NCBI GenBank assembly: GCA_017979445.1
Contig: CM030711.1
Coordinates: forward strand, 15,392,922-15,456,921
Reading direction: 5' to 3'
Length of the DNA stretch: 64,000 nucleotides
DNA from: Akebia trifoliata
Taxonomy: Eukaryota; Streptophyta; Magnoliopsida; Ranunculales; Lardizabalaceae
Program-made: the position numbers and the translations under genes
The notes under the pieces: generated by a model
Database searches by the model: none
What the model was told of the DNA's origin: nothing
What the model saw: only the letters and a program-made list of their open reading frames with translations
Shown here: positions 1 through 13,823 of the stretch, in pieces
Numbering within the stretch: position 1 is the first letter of the stretch
How the letters are laid out: every line of letters starts with the position of its first letter

Positions 1-203
1 TATTCCATTCAAGAACAGGTCTTGTCGCATGATTCTAACTTTAAGGCTCATCTAGGATTGTGGGTCCATGATTTCCATTTGTATGTTGAGGCTTTCCGCT
101 TAGACTTTTTACTATCCAAGTGTTCCATGAATTCTTGTAACACTTATCCTACATTACTAGGCTTATTGATACCAAAGCCTAGGTTATTTAGGAAGATCCT
201 TGA
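1..203. other. Left flank of the chromovirus, no gene
   Basis: No supportable gene. The sequence around 100-150 resembles 44725-44775 (shared core 'atccaag.gtt.ca.gaattctt'), so this flank is probably an older dispersed repeat rather than unique DNA. The chromovirus 3' LTR starts at 204. Confidence 0.35.
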
Positions 204-649
204 TGCAGCCAAAAAATCTACAATTAATATTAACTCACAAGAATAGATAAAAGAGAAAATAGAGAATAAAAAAAGAAGAAAAGAAAATCCATGTTGATAG
301 TAGATTTCGCCCAAAGAAGTTTACAAAAGGAGTTAATCTCTTGTTAAGAAAACTAAAACTTTATTGCTATTAAAAAAATCTCTCTCCTACAATGACTCAT
401 ACATCATTCTTTTATAATATTAGCAACTAGACTCCTAATAAAGCAAGACTTCCTACACATCTACTTGTATCTAGACTCCAAATAAAATACAAGACTACAA
501 CTTGATAAAGTATTAAAGAAATCTTAAATTAAAAGGACTCTTGTACGAACTTCAAAACTAAAACACAATTATCTTACTAAAACAAGACTACCTAATCTAT
601 AAGGACTCTTAAAATTATGGCGGGACTACTCTTGTAAATAACCACATCA
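204..649 (-). repeat. 3' LTR of the chromovirus
   Basis: On the plus strand it runs from TGCAGCC to ACATCA, so it has TG..CA ends. It is 446 bp and matches 27319-27757 over its whole length with scattered substitutions and a small indel near 290. A polypurine tract abuts its inner end. Confidence 0.85.
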
Positions 650-660
650 TTCTCCCCTGG
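650..660 (-). promoter_or_regulatory. Polypurine tract of the chromovirus
   Basis: The minus strand reads CCAGGGGAGAA directly before the 3' LTR start TGATGTGG. This is the expected position for the plus-strand DNA primer of reverse transcription. Confidence 0.65.
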
Positions 661-1189
661 TTAGAGAGAATGCAACCTCAGCAAATTTGTTCCTTGATAA
701 TCTTCTATCTCATCATCTTCATTGTGATAGGTATATAGATATGAAACATTGAATACTAGTGAAATGTCAAATTCTTCAGGAAGTTCAATCTAATAAGCAT
801 TATCATTGATTTTTTAAATAATTTTGTACAGTCCAATCTTTTTGTATTTCAACTTGTTGTACGTCCCATTGAAAACCTATTTTTATGCAAATAAGCTATG
901 ACCAAATCACCTTCTTAAAAGATTTTTTCTCGTTGATGTATGTCAGCAGCTATTTTATATTTCACATTTTTCTAATCTAACATTTTTTTAACTTCATTAT
1001 GGAGCTCTTTAATACTTTCGACAAGGGCCTTTGGTTCTTTGCTTGTCTATTTAGTAATTGGTAGTAGAATTAAATCAAAAACATTATTTGGTATTTGCCC
1101 ATACACAATTTCAAATGGTAATTTGCCTATAGATCAATTAATCGAATTATTGTAAGCAAATTTGACCTAAGGTAGAGTAAGATCTCATT
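661..1189 (-). pseudogene. Integrase C-terminal part (chromovirus), broken
   Basis: Minus-strand translation gives the post-core integrase segment FAYNNSIN.SIGKLPFEIVYG near 1060-1165. The C-terminal segment KYKKIGLYKI, then NDNAY.IELPEEFD and NVSYLYTYHNEDDE, lies near 690-860. This corresponds to the GPY/F-like end of chromovirus integrase that binds DNA and guides integration. Several in-frame stops are present. The upstream half is at 5034-5929, separated by insertion A, which lies just after a VKQW motif. I saw no convincing chromodomain before the polypurine tract. Confidence 0.7.
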
Positions 1190-4100
1190 TGAAATCGTCT
1201 CGACCCTTTTTCACTAAATTATGGATAGGGGTCTGATTGGTAAATTGGAGATATTTAGGGAATAAAGAGTTGCCACCTAGTTTAGGTCTAGGAACCATAA
1301 ATAACTCCAAAATGGATTGGGTCGGTTAACGAATAAGAGAAATGGGTAAGGGGTCAGATTACAGATTTTGGAAGGTGTTAGGCACCGAACCCGCTCGATA
1401 GAAATGATTAGTCTCTATTACGAACCAAATTATCTTACGATCAACATGTAAAAACTAAAGTCAAGCTAGGGTCCCATCATCATCAAATTATATCAAACGT
1501 ATTAAACGAATCTTATGACGAATATTCTCCCAAATATCACATAATTTCTCGAATTTCGCACAAAATGGAAATATTTGAAAAAGTCTTAATTCTGGCCTAT
1601 GCTCCAAAATTCACGTGACAATATTTAAATTACAAATTCAAATATATAAATTTTTTCCCAATTAATTAAAACAAGAATTTATAGAAATTTTCTAAGTTAG
1701 AAAATTGTGAACATGAAATTTCTAATTTGGTAACTCATGGAGTGTCTAAACTAAAAATTTGAAATTTCTTAAATTGAAAATTTATAAAAATATGAGAAGC
1801 TCCCTAATTGAAAATAAACTTCCCAAAATAGAAAATTTCAAATATAATGAGTCCCCAATTAGAAATTTATAAGAATGGTTTTCTAAAATAGAAAATTATG
1901 AATATTGGATTTCTTAAATTAACAAATCTCAAATATTAATTTTCAAAGATAGAAAATCATTATTTTTAGGAAAGTCACAAAATCAATGAAGAATCCAAAG
2001 TTACGCAAATCCTCAAAATTAGCAAACTATGATGATTTTTTCAAAATTTATTTTTGTCACGTGAATTCTTCGAATTTCACATAGTAGAATCCCACGATTG
2101 GTAATACTTATGTGTCACCAAAAAATTAATGAATTAGTTCGGACATATTTTGAAAAAAAGAAATCAATTTTAATGCCATGTACACTCAAATCAGTGAGTC
2201 GACTCATTGATGGCATTTTGAAAAAAGTAAAAATAATTTTTCCTCTCCCTATGTCTAGCGAAATCAATGAGTTAACCCATATACCAATTTTATCGAAAAA
2301 TCGATTTTGACACTCCTATACACACGAAAATCAGTGAGTTGATTCCCACTCACATTATTAAAAAAAAAAATCAATTTTAGACCCCCCTGTGCACAAAAAC
2401 TCAGTGAATTGACTCACGTGCATATTATTAAAAAAAAAAGATTTTAAACCCATATGGGCACAAAAATCAGTGAGTCGACTCACATGCATAGTAACCAAAA
2501 ATCGATTTTAAACCCTTATGTGCACAAAATTCCCAAAAATCCTACATTAACATGCTTTCCAAATAAAAAATAAAAAACTAATGAAAAATCCCAAATTAAA
2601 AACACAATACTATGCTTAACCAATTAATCCGATGAGTACAATGCTGAATTTTTCAAAAATGGTCCTCATTCAAAATATGCATATTCATTGTCCAAAGGAA
2701 TTTTAAAATCCTCCAAAATTCTTGGCCACCAAATCAACAATATAGCTAGCCTAGAGGATGATAAAAAAAGGTGAATATGAACTTTCGTTGTCATGATTCG
2801 CATAAGATTGACCCGAGCACAATGATAGTAAAATTACTGAAAACTAAAGATAAATAAAATCTTCCCTAACCCTACTAAAAAATAGAATAGGAAAAGAAAA
2901 AAACTAACCCTATAACCCAAACCACACGCTGATCAAAAGAAAGAAACTACCAATGCAACAATCGTACAAACAAATAAATAAAAATAGAGCAAAATATAAA
3001 GAGAAAGAGCATAAGTAAAAAAGGAAAAATTTAATCTAAACAAACACACATAAACTTACCTTTATGCTAGAATTACACTTATTGTGGTTCTTTCAGATGC
3101 AATTCGGAGAGCCTTCGAGTAGTTACTGTGTGCATCACAGTGGCTGCGAGGTTTCCTCCGACCTATTCACTCATTGCTGTTGTTATGTCAGCAGAAAGAA
3201 CGAGAGAGAGAGGCTTGAAAAAGGGGTCGGAGAGGATAGAAAACGTGAAAGAGAGAGAGAGAGAGAGAGAATGTTGTTGTTTCTATGGATGGAGAGAAAG
3301 GTTAGGACGTTGCAGTAAAGGGGGACGTTGTAGAAGATGAAGTGAAGAGTACTGGGAACGACGTGAAAAACAGGGGCTGTGGAAGAAAGGAGGGTGAAGG
3401 CAGAAAGGATTTATGGAATAAAAGAAGGGCGTTGTAGAGGGTACTATGAAGAAACCAAACTAAGAGGTGAAAGGAAAGATTGATGAGGATTGTTGAATAG
3501 GATTGTTGCGAAGAAAGGGAAGAAGTGAGATGATGAGAGATAGATGGGACTGACGAAGAAGGAGCATGAACATTGGTTACCGCTATTGAGGGCGTTCAAG
3601 AGGGGAAGAAGAAGATGGATGCTGCTGTTGGGGACATTTAAGAGGATGAGAAGAACATAGCTGCTGCCTAGGTAAGTCCATTTTTCCTATTTTCTTCTTG
3701 CTCTGCTCTTCTTATTATCTTTCTTTCTTTTTGGTTTCTTTTCTTATTGTTGTCTAAGAAGAGAGCGTATCTTCAGTCAAACGTGAATCAGAGAGAGAGA
3801 ACTGGAGCGGATGAGCACGTACTGAGGAAGTCCAAGCAAAAGGGCCCCCGAGAAAGAAGAGGGCCTCCCCTTTTATGAGAAAAACTTTTCTATATATATT
3901 TTTCTCTTCTTTTTATTCTTCTTTCAACGTTTTTTTTAGAAGAATGGGAGCGACGATCCCACACTATTCACCTCTTAATACTCCTCCATCATGATTGGTC
4001 GGTTTTTACATTTCTCTTTCTTAATTTCGATTTTAAATGATCACTTTGATCTTGATTTTCAATTTCGCGGGTTAGTTGATTTTAATTTGAAAAGTTTTTA

Positions 4101-5033
4101 TTGGTTGACTGAATTTTTGCTTGGATTTTGATCGTTTGAACTTTACTTCGAATTCGATCAAATTTTAAATTTGATTAGATTTTGAATAATTATGTTGATT
4201 AACTTTTAACTTAATTTTTAATTAGATTTTGACGAAATTTTGATTTACATTTTAATTGGACTTTGGATTTTAATTGGTTGTATGAGTTTTAAATTTTATT
4301 TTGATTTTTAATTTGAATCATAATTTTAATTGGTTGGTTAAATTTTAATCTTAATTAAATTTTTATTTTCAATTTTCAATTTTTTATTTGATTGTGATTT
4401 TAATCGGTTATTTAATTTTAAATTTTAATTTTGACTAGTCGAGGATTTTTCCAACTTGTTTAATTCTTTAATCGTGTTTTCTTAAGTGTTAAGGTTTCTA
4501 TGTATAAGTTGGACATCGAGGGGCATTTCACTCATTTTGTGATTTTTTTCATAAATTTCTTCAATTTCATCGATTTGGGTCCCGTTGGACTCGAAATCAT
4601 CTTCTGAATGCAATGGAGGTACTTTTGATCTTTTTTGGATATCTGAAATTCATGAGGGGTATTTTCATCATTTTGTTGATTTTTTATGAATTTTGGTATG
4701 AGATTTCTTTCGATTTCAATGTGATTATTTCTAAGTCTTAAGATCGTATTTTCCTAGCGTATCGAGGTCTCTAAGTTATTCAAATGTGTAACGAACCTAA
4801 GCGTACGTGCTTGTTAAGTTGAGTGGAAAGTGTGGCGATCCTAAGTATGTGTAATTATATGTTGCGTGGTCAGGTGAAAGAAAAGAATGAAATTAGAAAA
4901 TGGAGGGAATTGGAAGGAGGCCTCTCACGAGCTTTCGAGTTCTTTTACGCTCATCATTAGGAATTCACAGCAACAAAGTGATGAATTTCCAAGTCAGACA
5001 GATGCAAAAATGGGATGTTTACACCATTGTTTC
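1190..5033 (-). mobile_element. Solo LTR 'A' (TGTAGACA-type, Tat/Ogre-like)
   Basis: On the plus strand it reads TGAAATCGTC at the left end and GGGATGTTTACA at the right end. It is flanked by near-identical 5-bp duplications, tcatt (1185-1189) and ccatt (5034-5038). It has no coding region or internal domain, so it is best read as a solo LTR of about 3.8 kb. It aligns end to end with B in inverted orientation. It carries the motif GGTGTTAGGCACC (near 1377) and GTTGCCACCTAG (near 1270), shared in related form by B-E. It interrupts chromovirus integrase, which continues in register on both sides. A TATA-like run lies near 3890. Confidence 0.8.
2191..2530. repeat. 66-73 bp tandem repeat inside solo LTR A
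   Basis: Five degenerate units each contain 'tca(g/a)tgag' followed by a variant of 'tcgactca', at 2191, 2264, 2331, 2401 and 2467. Spacings are 73, 67, 70 and 66 bp. The same repeat occurs reversed in B near 8052-8260. Confidence 0.7.
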
Positions 5034-5929
5034 ACACGATCACCTACAAGGATTCTCAATAGATTTCCTAGGCTTCAATTTGTCACCTTTGTTTGTCCAT
5101 CGTCAAAAGTGACTCATGAATTTTGTGTCTCAATCTGAAGTAATTTTTATTGGAACACCATGAAGTCGCCAATCTCCTTAAAATATAGAAACGCAACATG
5201 ACTTGCATCCATGGCATTTTTATAAGTAATGAAGTTAGAGAATCAATCAATTACCACTGTGATTGAGTCAACTCCATTATGGATACGAGATAAACCAAGT
5301 ACAAATCCATGCTGAGATATACCCATAGGGCTTTCGAAATTGGTAAAAGTGTATACAATCTGATATTTTGTGCATGTCTCTTAAAAATTTGATATATCCG
5401 ATACTTTTCAATGAATCGTATAACGCATCGACGAAGCTTTGGTCAATAATATTTGTCTTTGACAAGTACTAAGGTCTTATCACAATCAAAATGCCCAGTT
5501 AAAGCGCATGCATGTAGTTCGATAATGATGGCATAACGTAGATAAGTTTTGGGAATACATAACTGATTTCCCTTAAAAAGAAATCCTGAATATAAATTAT
5601 ATTTTGTAGTTTGCCATTGATTTGCATCTTTCCAATGTACCTTGAAAAAATCATTTTTTGCATAGAGATCTTTGAGTACATTAAACCTGATAACTTCTGC
5701 TTGCGTTGTCCCTAACATAGCAGGTTTTCTACTCAATGCATCGACCACACAGTTTTGACTCCTTGCTTTGTGGCGCAACACAAAAATGTTTTCTTGTAAG
5801 AAAGATACCCATTTGGCATGTTGCCTGTTGAATTTGTGTCGGTCATTAATGAACTTCAGACACTCTTGATTCAAGTAAAGGATAAATTCTTGTTGAATTA
5901 AATAATGCCACCAATATCGAAGTGCCTAA
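5034..5929 (-). pseudogene. RNase H C-terminus and integrase N-terminus (chromovirus)
   Basis: The best open stretch is minus 5443-5874. It contains HKARSQNCVVDALSRK, the conserved end of Ty3/gypsy RNase H (the Asp of VVDALSR is catalytic). It then runs into the integrase zinc region (HACALTGHFDCDKT). Further down, with stops and frameshifts, come fragments matching the integrase core: NAMDASHVAFLYFKE and DDGQTK..N.SLGNLLR. The start YLIQQEFILYLNQECLKF continues directly from the RNase H half at 14567-14733, across insertion B. Non-functional. Confidence 0.8.
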
Positions 5930-8051
5930 TGTAGACACTCTACTTTTGCATCTGCCTGACTTGATTATCTGTCACTCAATTGTTGTGGACTCCAATGACG
6001 AGTGCAAAGAACTCGAAAGCTTGTGAGAAGCCTTCTTCCAATTCTCTCTGTCTCCTGATTCCACTTTCTTCTTTTTCTTTTTCCTTGTCACGCGACATAG
6101 AATGCACGTTTAGCATCACTACACCATATACTTGATTTAGTAAGCATGTACGTTTAGCTTTGCTATATATTTTGATAACTTAAAACCTCACTATGCTAGG
6201 AAAATATAATCTCTAGACTTAAAAATAATCACGTTGAGACTAAAAGAAACCTCATGCCAAAATTCGTAAAAATTTGCAAAAATCATCAAAATGGCGAAAG
6301 TACATTTTGAACCTTCGAAAAATTTCGAAAGTACATTCATTACCTTTAAAATATGATTTCAAGTCTAACGAGACTCAAATCGACAAAAATGATTGAAATG
6401 CCTATCGATATCCGACTTGTATATCGAAACCTTGACTCTTAGAAATATCGAAATAAAAAATTATAACTTCAATGGAACAACCAACTTGAAAATTTTAAAT
6501 CAAATTAAATTTAAAATCCAATCGATCAATCAATTAAAAATAAAATCGACCAATCAACATTCAAATTAAAATTCGATCAATCGATCAAATTGAAATTAAA
6601 ATCCAATAGGCTAATTAACATTAAAATTAAAATCCAATCGATCAATCAAATTGAATTTAAAATGCAATCAACCAATCAATATTCAAATCAAAGTAAAATC
6701 AACCAATTGAATTGAAATTTTAATTTAATCAACCAATCAAGATAAAAAAGTAAAACACAATTAACCCATTAAATTAAAATTTTACTTAATCAAACAAAAA
6801 TTAAAAATTAAAAATTAATTTATCTAAGACATTTGAAATTTTAATTTAATCAATCAATCAAAATAAAAAATTAAAAAATAATCACCCACCAATGTACCAC
6901 AGGTTGTGAAACATGGGATTATGGTCCCTTTCATTTTCTTCCATTTAAACTCAATTAGAAAGAGAAGATATTCTCTTTAGTTCGGTCAAGACAAACAATA
7001 AAGAAAAGAAAAATAAGGTAAAAAGAAAACCTACACCTTGTTTACACAAAAAATGAATTAAAGGGAAAAAATAGAAAAAGAAAAAAAATAAAAATTAAAC
7101 TCTTTAAAAGAAAACCCCACGTTCTTTTGTGGTGGATTTTTTCTTGTTCCCTCTTCTCAAATAGGTCCTAAAAAAGGGAAAGTTAGGAAAATAAATAAAG
7201 AAAATTGGAAAATCAAAGATAAGAGAAAAAAAATCTAAAAAAAAAAAAAAAGAGGGATCTATGAACTTACTCTCCCATTCATGTTGAGGAACGATCATAA
7301 CAACGGCTCTATTATTTTTCTCCATGTCATCCCCTAACAACGTCCTTTGACACCCTCTTCTTCCATTGCACATCCTCAATTCCATTCATATTTTAGCAAC
7401 TTTAATTTCTTCTTTATCACCTTCTTTACATTTGTAACTCTTCCCTTATACACCTCGATTTTTAGACCCCCAATACTCTTCTCTCTTTGTTTTGAAGCAT
7501 CCTTAAACCTCTCTAGAGCCTCACGTTTCAGAATTGTTAAACCAACCTAGAGCGCTACGTTTTACCACCAACTAAACCTCCACAGAACCTATCGATTTTT
7601 CTCCATTAACATTACTTTCTCCCTGTTTTATAACAATCCCTTCATTTTGTTTTATGCCATTAAGCTGACTTCTACTAAACTCATTTGTTTCTATCATCAA
7701 CGACTTCTCCCATCATTTTCTTTATATCTCATTCATCACACACAACCCTCATCGTATTCCATCTTCTTCGCAACACGCTAAACAACATTGTCATTGTATC
7801 TCTTTTTCCTTTTCAACGCCTCTGACGTTGCTCCGAGTCTTGTTTGAAGGAACCACGCACCGCAGCCACCATTTGATCATAAAGGTAAGATGGATTTTAT
7901 TTTATTTTTTTCTTCTCATTTTTTTTTCTCTTCTTACTTTTATTTTGTGGTTGATCATTCTACCTTCATTAACATGCTTATAACATTTGCGTATATCCAT
8001 AACTTTTTGGACTCAAGAATTCTACATATATACATGATCTTTTTTTATTCA

Positions 8052-8265
8052 CTGATTTACTACGTGTCCATGATTTTTTATTTTGATTCACGAATCTTGC
8101 ACATATATAAATAGAATTTTTTGTTGATTTGCCAAGCGTCCATGATTCTTTGATTCACGAATCTTGCACGTATATAGATAAAAATTTTCACTGATTTGCC
8201 TCATGTGTCATGATGTTTTGATTCACGACACATATATAAATGAATTTTTATTTTTCTTTGATTTT
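8052..8265. repeat. About 67-72 bp tandem repeat inside solo LTR B
   Basis: Units start with '(c/t)tgattt' at 8052, 8124, 8191 and about 8258, followed by 'gtccatgatt' and 'cacgaatcttgcac'. It is the reverse-complement counterpart of the array at 2191-2530 in A. Confidence 0.6.
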
Positions 8266-8745
8266 TCACATGTTCCTAATGTTAGCATTCAAGAATTTTG
8301 TGTATTTGTATGAAATCTAAGTTCACTGATTTGTAATGTGTTTACGATGTTCCCAATTTAAAATTTTGATATGTATGAATTTACAATCCATAGACGAGTT
8401 AATATGTTCATAACTTGCCAATTTTGAAGATTCATATACGTTAATATTTTTCTAATTTGATAATGTGACATGATATTGATTTTGGTCAATTGTGAGATCC
8501 ATGTATGTTAATATTTTTTTGATTTGGTAATTTAACATAACATTGAGTTTTATCAATTTTGAGATGCATGTACATTCATATTTTATTGATTTAGTGATTT
8601 TGTGTGATATTGAAGTTGGCCGATTTGTTGATCTACCATGTGTTCATAATTTGAAAAATCTCATGTTCACAATTTCTATTTTAGTAAAATTCATTTTTGT
8701 AACTTTTTAATTCTCTAATTTGGAAAATTTCATGTTTACAATTTC

Positions 8746-11700
8746 TGTAACACCCTGGATTTTCAACTCATATCTCGAGTAAATTAAATAGTGAGATTTA
8801 AAGGAAAATATCGAAGGAGAGACTTAGAGTAAAATACATTAGCCTGTAAGCAAGTTCGAATTCGAGTTCGGATGAAAAAGTTATAAAATCCTCAAATTTC
8901 GCATTAAGTGGGATCCAAAATAGTAAAGTTTCGTTAGAACGAGAATCAGGAAAATTTGATGACACCGTTAGGTTCGCAACGAAAATTTATTCGAAAATGT
9001 ATACTCGTTTGTCATTTTCTGAGTCCGAATAATCAAGTTACGGTCGAACTAAAACTGACGGGAAAATTACAAGTATGCCCTCAGCCTTGTTATAAAAGAA
9101 ATCTAATTTCTTTTATTTCATTCATTTCTCTTTCTTCTCCAAAATACCAAACTCAGATTTTCTCAACCTAGGGTTCTCTCTTCTTCTCAAGATCCGTTAA
9201 GAACGAAGGACCGTTGAACCTCGACGAAGAAGGCAAAATTGTCGGCCACAACGAGGGCTACAACTTCACCATCTTTGTTAACCCATTCATGTCCGTTTTC
9301 CTCACCCTCCACCAAAAACCAGCAAGTAAGTTAGGGTATCATCAAACTCGGAGCGTCGCCTTGTTAGTAGAGGCTCGTCTTCTAGGGTAGAAGTGGAGAA
9401 GAGTGTCGTCGTCAAAGGAGTTGCAAACCCTCGCCTACTTTGCATCAAACTCAACTCAACATCAACTCTCTTGCCACCACCCTTGATTACCATGCGAATA
9501 CATCACCTTTGGCGTCCACAAACAAGTAGGAGACTTTCAATTCCTATTGGTAATTTTAGATTTCTGAAATGTACATTTAGGTTTTGAAACAAAACTTATT
9601 GTTTGCATTTAAATCGTAGAAATTTGTGTTTGATTTCAAATTAATGGTAGAAGTAAATGTTTTGATGATGTTTTTATCAAATTTTAACTACAAACTTGTG
9701 GGTGGGTCGAATGGTTCAAAGAATGGAAGAAGAAATCGAAACGGGGATCAAAAACTCGAAGGTTCGAGTAAGGTTCAGGCTGTAGGCGGGAAGGGTCGGT
9801 GCCACCGGCACCTACTGAAGGCATTCTGTCGGTCTCACTGACAGAATGAGGCTTCTGCCACCGACGAAACCTAGAACCGCGAGAAATTTTTATATTGTCG
9901 GCGGATGCCGTCGGTCCCACAGGTGGAACCAATAGAACTATGGTTCTGCCACCGACTGAAACAGTTCTCTTCAGAACTATGTTCTTACTCTTGACTTGAC
10001 TTCCCCATTGTCTATACACTATTTATCACCCTTCAAGTAAATGTCCTCTTTAATTTTTATTTTTCATTTATTTTAAGTTATTTAATGAAATTAAGATTTT
10101 ACCCCCCATTTTGGAACAATAGGAATGATTTCAAGATCCGAATCGCAAAGGATCAAAATCCAAATTTTGGTTTCAAAAGCAAAATGTAGTTTTCGACGTT
10201 TTCGACAAATTTTCAAAATGTAATAACTTTCGTGTTACTTTGAATTAGATTTCAAAAACTATATGGAGTCGAATCTCATGATCAAGAATTTCATTTTCAA
10301 AAACCCGTTTTTAATTTAGAGAACTTTGAAAAATTGAGTTTCCGACACTTAGCCAAATTTTCACCAGCTTTCCTTGATTTTAACAGCTTTGGTCCCGTGC
10401 ATCGTCGGGACCTCGTTTTAACTAAAACTTGATGATTTTGATGAAAAGACCGAAAATGACTTTGAAAGATTGGAAATGAATGATTTGACTTGAAGAGACG
10501 AAAATTGAGAATGTCGAGTGAATGGAAAAAGAGATGAATCGGTAAAATGTCAGAGTCATTGAAAGCGCCCTCGATCCGCGGGGTGCGCGGATCCACTTTT
10601 GACCCTTGAGGTTTGGGAGTCGCCACCTAGTTATTGTGGTCTAGGAACCTAACTGACTCTAACATGGATAAAAAGAACTAATCTACCATAAAAAATCTGA
10701 ATTCGGGGATCAAGTTACGGGGTTGGAAGGTGTTAGGCACCAACCCCGCCCGGCCAAAGCCGGTCTCTACTAAAGTCCCAAGTAAATTACATTGCTAAAA
10801 CCTAGATAAAAAAATAAATAAAAATAAAAATTTACCTTTCCGATGGCAAGGACTTGGTTCCCTCAGATTTGACAAAAAGAGCTCTTTGTACTGTGCTCCC
10901 TTGCTTTGTTCTGTTTCCGGATTTGACTTCAGATCTCCGAGGCAAGGTATCTCCTTGTTTTTTGAATCTGAACTCTTCAAGTTCGTTGCGGATTTGGGGG
11001 TGTTTTTAAAAGGCTTTTGGGTGTTTTCTAGACTAAAATTGAAGGAGGGATGTTAGTTAAGGAGTTGAGACTCCAAAACTAAGGTTTATGGGGGGCTAGG
11101 GGAGCTTCTAGACCTACTTCTCTTAAGGTTTATCATTTGATACGAAAATAGGGTGTGAGCACCTCTATTTATAGATTTTTTTAGGAGTTGATTTGGGTAG
11201 AGTTAGTATTTAATTAGAGTTCTTTTAATTAGAGTTGTGTTTTAGTTAGAATTGTTTTAGGTAGAATTGTGTTTTAATTAGAATTGTTTTAGGTAGAATT
11301 GTTTTTAAGTTAGAACTCTATTAGATAGAGTTATTATTTAATTAGAATTCTATTATGACTTTTGGTCTTATTTGATTGACTTTTAATGTTTTGACTTTAG
11401 TCTTAATTGATTGACTTTTAATATCTTGACTTCAGTCTTGCTTAATTGACTTTAATTTTGACTTCAGTCTCACTTGATTGACTTTAATACCTTGACCTTA
11501 GTCTTGCTTGATTTACTTTGATTTTTGGAGAACCCCTCCTCTAAAATATTTTTAATTCTTTGGACCCCCAAATGGAGGGGTCCTTAAAGAAATATCCCAC
11601 GAACCCTCAACAATTTTGCATGAGAGTCCGATTAATCGATTTTTTAGGTTCAAAATTTTAAATTAATTTCATTAATGTTTCACTTTAATTATTTAATGTT

Positions 11701-13823
11701 TTATTTATTAATTTCGAATTTTTTAATTATGAAAATTGTGAAATTACCGTTTTGCCCCCGGAGAGGACTTTTCACGTTTCAAGTCGGTTTTTAATGTTCT
11801 AGGATGTTTTAGAATCGGTTTTTCGTAAGGAATTCAATGAGAATGTTGGTTTGTGTCATTTATGAAATTTTTTGTGTGAAATGATTGTGAACTTTATGAG
11901 GGGCATTTTCGTAATTTTGTCAAATTCTGTTAAAATTGGTGAAATGATTTATTTGATTTCGATTTATTATTTTATGTGTTCGAGAGAGTTTTCCTAAGCG
12001 TAACGTAGGCTCTAAGGTTGTTTTGAGGTTAGGGGTATTTCGGTAATTTGGTAATTTTTAGTGATTTTTATCGTGAAGCTTCTTTTTGGTCTGCAAGATG
12101 ATGATTTCTATGTTTCTGGGGTCGTACTTTCCTAGCGTAGCGTGGTTTCTAAGGTTTTGTCAATTCGAGATACCTCATCTGGATTTCTGAAACAAATCTC
12201 GTAACAAAGTAAAGCAATGGAATACACATCCATCATTGGGAATCCTTGCGATCGGGTTGACGAGTTGATTAATCAGGCGGATGCAAAAATGGGGTGTCTA
12301 CAGTCATACCCAAGGGGTGACGTCTGCATTTTACATTGTATGTTATATGTAGGTTGGTGAAAGGATATCCAGGTTATTAATGAAAGGGTTGCATATTTAT
12401 TTTCGATTATGTTAACGCGTGCGCTGAGTACTGTTATTTATTTTTAGGCTGGGTGGCCACGGTTGCATGGTAGGAACTGGATATCCGTTCTCAACCCTGT
12501 TCTGTTAATTTCTCTTTTACTTTAAATGAAAAATTATATATATACGTAACTATTTTATGAGCTGTTAAAGGGTTTGTGAATGCCTGAAGGGATAGTGCGT
12601 CACATCATCCGGAGGGGTGCACTATCCTAGGATGTACGGTAGGGACCACCAAGCTCATACGTGGTATGGGACACGTATGAGAGTGGAGTCACAACTGGAA
12701 TCCAGGTCCATTCCTTTCTTATCTTTACCAGTGAACGTGTATTGTAAATGTGGTCGTATACGAATGGAGTGTCATTTGGGAATCACATGCACGCTTGATA
12801 GACATAGACGAAGATGATTAGTCAGTGATCACTAACAATCTAGTAGTAGTCGAACGTTCTAACACATCGAAAAAAGACCCATTGCTTACGATCACGTCAA
12901 ACGATCAGTCTGAGCCGGATAAATGGTCTCGCAAACGTGGTAAACAGCGACCAACCACAAAATCAGGAACTACAATGTTATTGAGGAATATCATGTCCCG
13001 ACTGGGAGCGATCCAATCGTGAATCCTAACTCTTTAATTTCAATACTCCACCACTTGTATTATGTATCTGTTGTTATATTTCGAATTATAAACTGAAAAG
13101 CATGTCTATTATTTCAATGTTGTCAACAACTGTACTTGCATAAAATGAAAAATGTATAATGAGTATAGATGATTGATGCTGTGTGAAACTTTAAAACTGT
13201 TTAGTTGCTCATCCTTGGCTATATGTACCAGTTGATCATATTTTATTCTGTAAAATCTTTCATGTGTTAAAATGTTCAGTATGCTTTATTCGATCATGTT
13301 TAGGGAGGGTTATTAATAGGAATTACTTGTGGACCTACTGGGTAACCATTGTTACTCACCCTTTCCTTCATATTTTTTTTAGCTTCAGCACTTGCAGTTA
13401 CAGAGGCAGACGTAGAGTCGGTAAGTGAGGAGTACCTGGTCGGTCAGATCGACGGTCAAAATTTGTTGCCCAATGAGCACCAGGGCCATATCCTTTTTGT
13501 GTAGTCAGTTTCGTCCAGGTGTATACATATTTTGAAGTTGAGTGTTAGGGTTGTGTTAGAGGGAGGTTAAATTTTTGTAAGCATGTATGTCGCTAAACTT
13601 CTGCACTCTGATCTATTTGCATATTAGATGTAATTAGTCTCCCGCTGTTATTTTCCTGTATCTACGTCTTTATATGTATGTTTTGTTATGACTTGAATTA
13701 TCAGGTTTTGTGTTTCCTTTGAATGCTAACATAAACAGAGGAGACCATGCCGAAACTTCGAGGCGCCACCTAGTGCCTCGAGGTGGCCTTGGGATTTGTG
13801 TTAGTGTTCGGCGGGGCGTCACA
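8746..13823 (+). mobile_element. Solo LTR 'F1' (TGTAACACCC-type), carrying nested C
   Basis: It starts TGTAACACCCTGG and ends GGCGGGGCGTCACA. Flanks are atttc (8741-8745) and atttg (13824-13828), a 4/5 match. Without nested C it is about 3.3 kb and aligns with F2 and reversed F3. Landmarks shared by all three include 'atcatccggag', 'gggaccaccaagctcata' and 'tgttagtgttcggcgggg'. No coding domain, so a solo LTR of a second retrotransposon family. Confidence 0.8.
10560..12302 (-). mobile_element. Solo LTR 'C' (TGTAGACA-type) nested in F1
   Basis: On the plus strand it runs from TGAAAGCGCCCTCG to GGGGTGTCTACA and is 1743 bp. Perfect 5-bp duplications gtcat lie at 10555-10559 and 12303-12307. The uninterrupted site is visible in paralogue F2 near 17490 ('cagagtcacacccgagg'), which confirms the insertion point. 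It carries GGAAGGTGTTAGGCACC (10726-10742) and GGAGTCGCCACCTAG. No coding domains. Confidence 0.9.

Noticed and set aside
3064..3340. Two overlapping frames rich in Arg-Glu
   Set aside because: They read through a GA-rich microsatellite inside solo LTR A.
9684..10019. 111-codon minus frame
   Set aside because: Inside LTR F1, without motif or conservation in F2 or F3.
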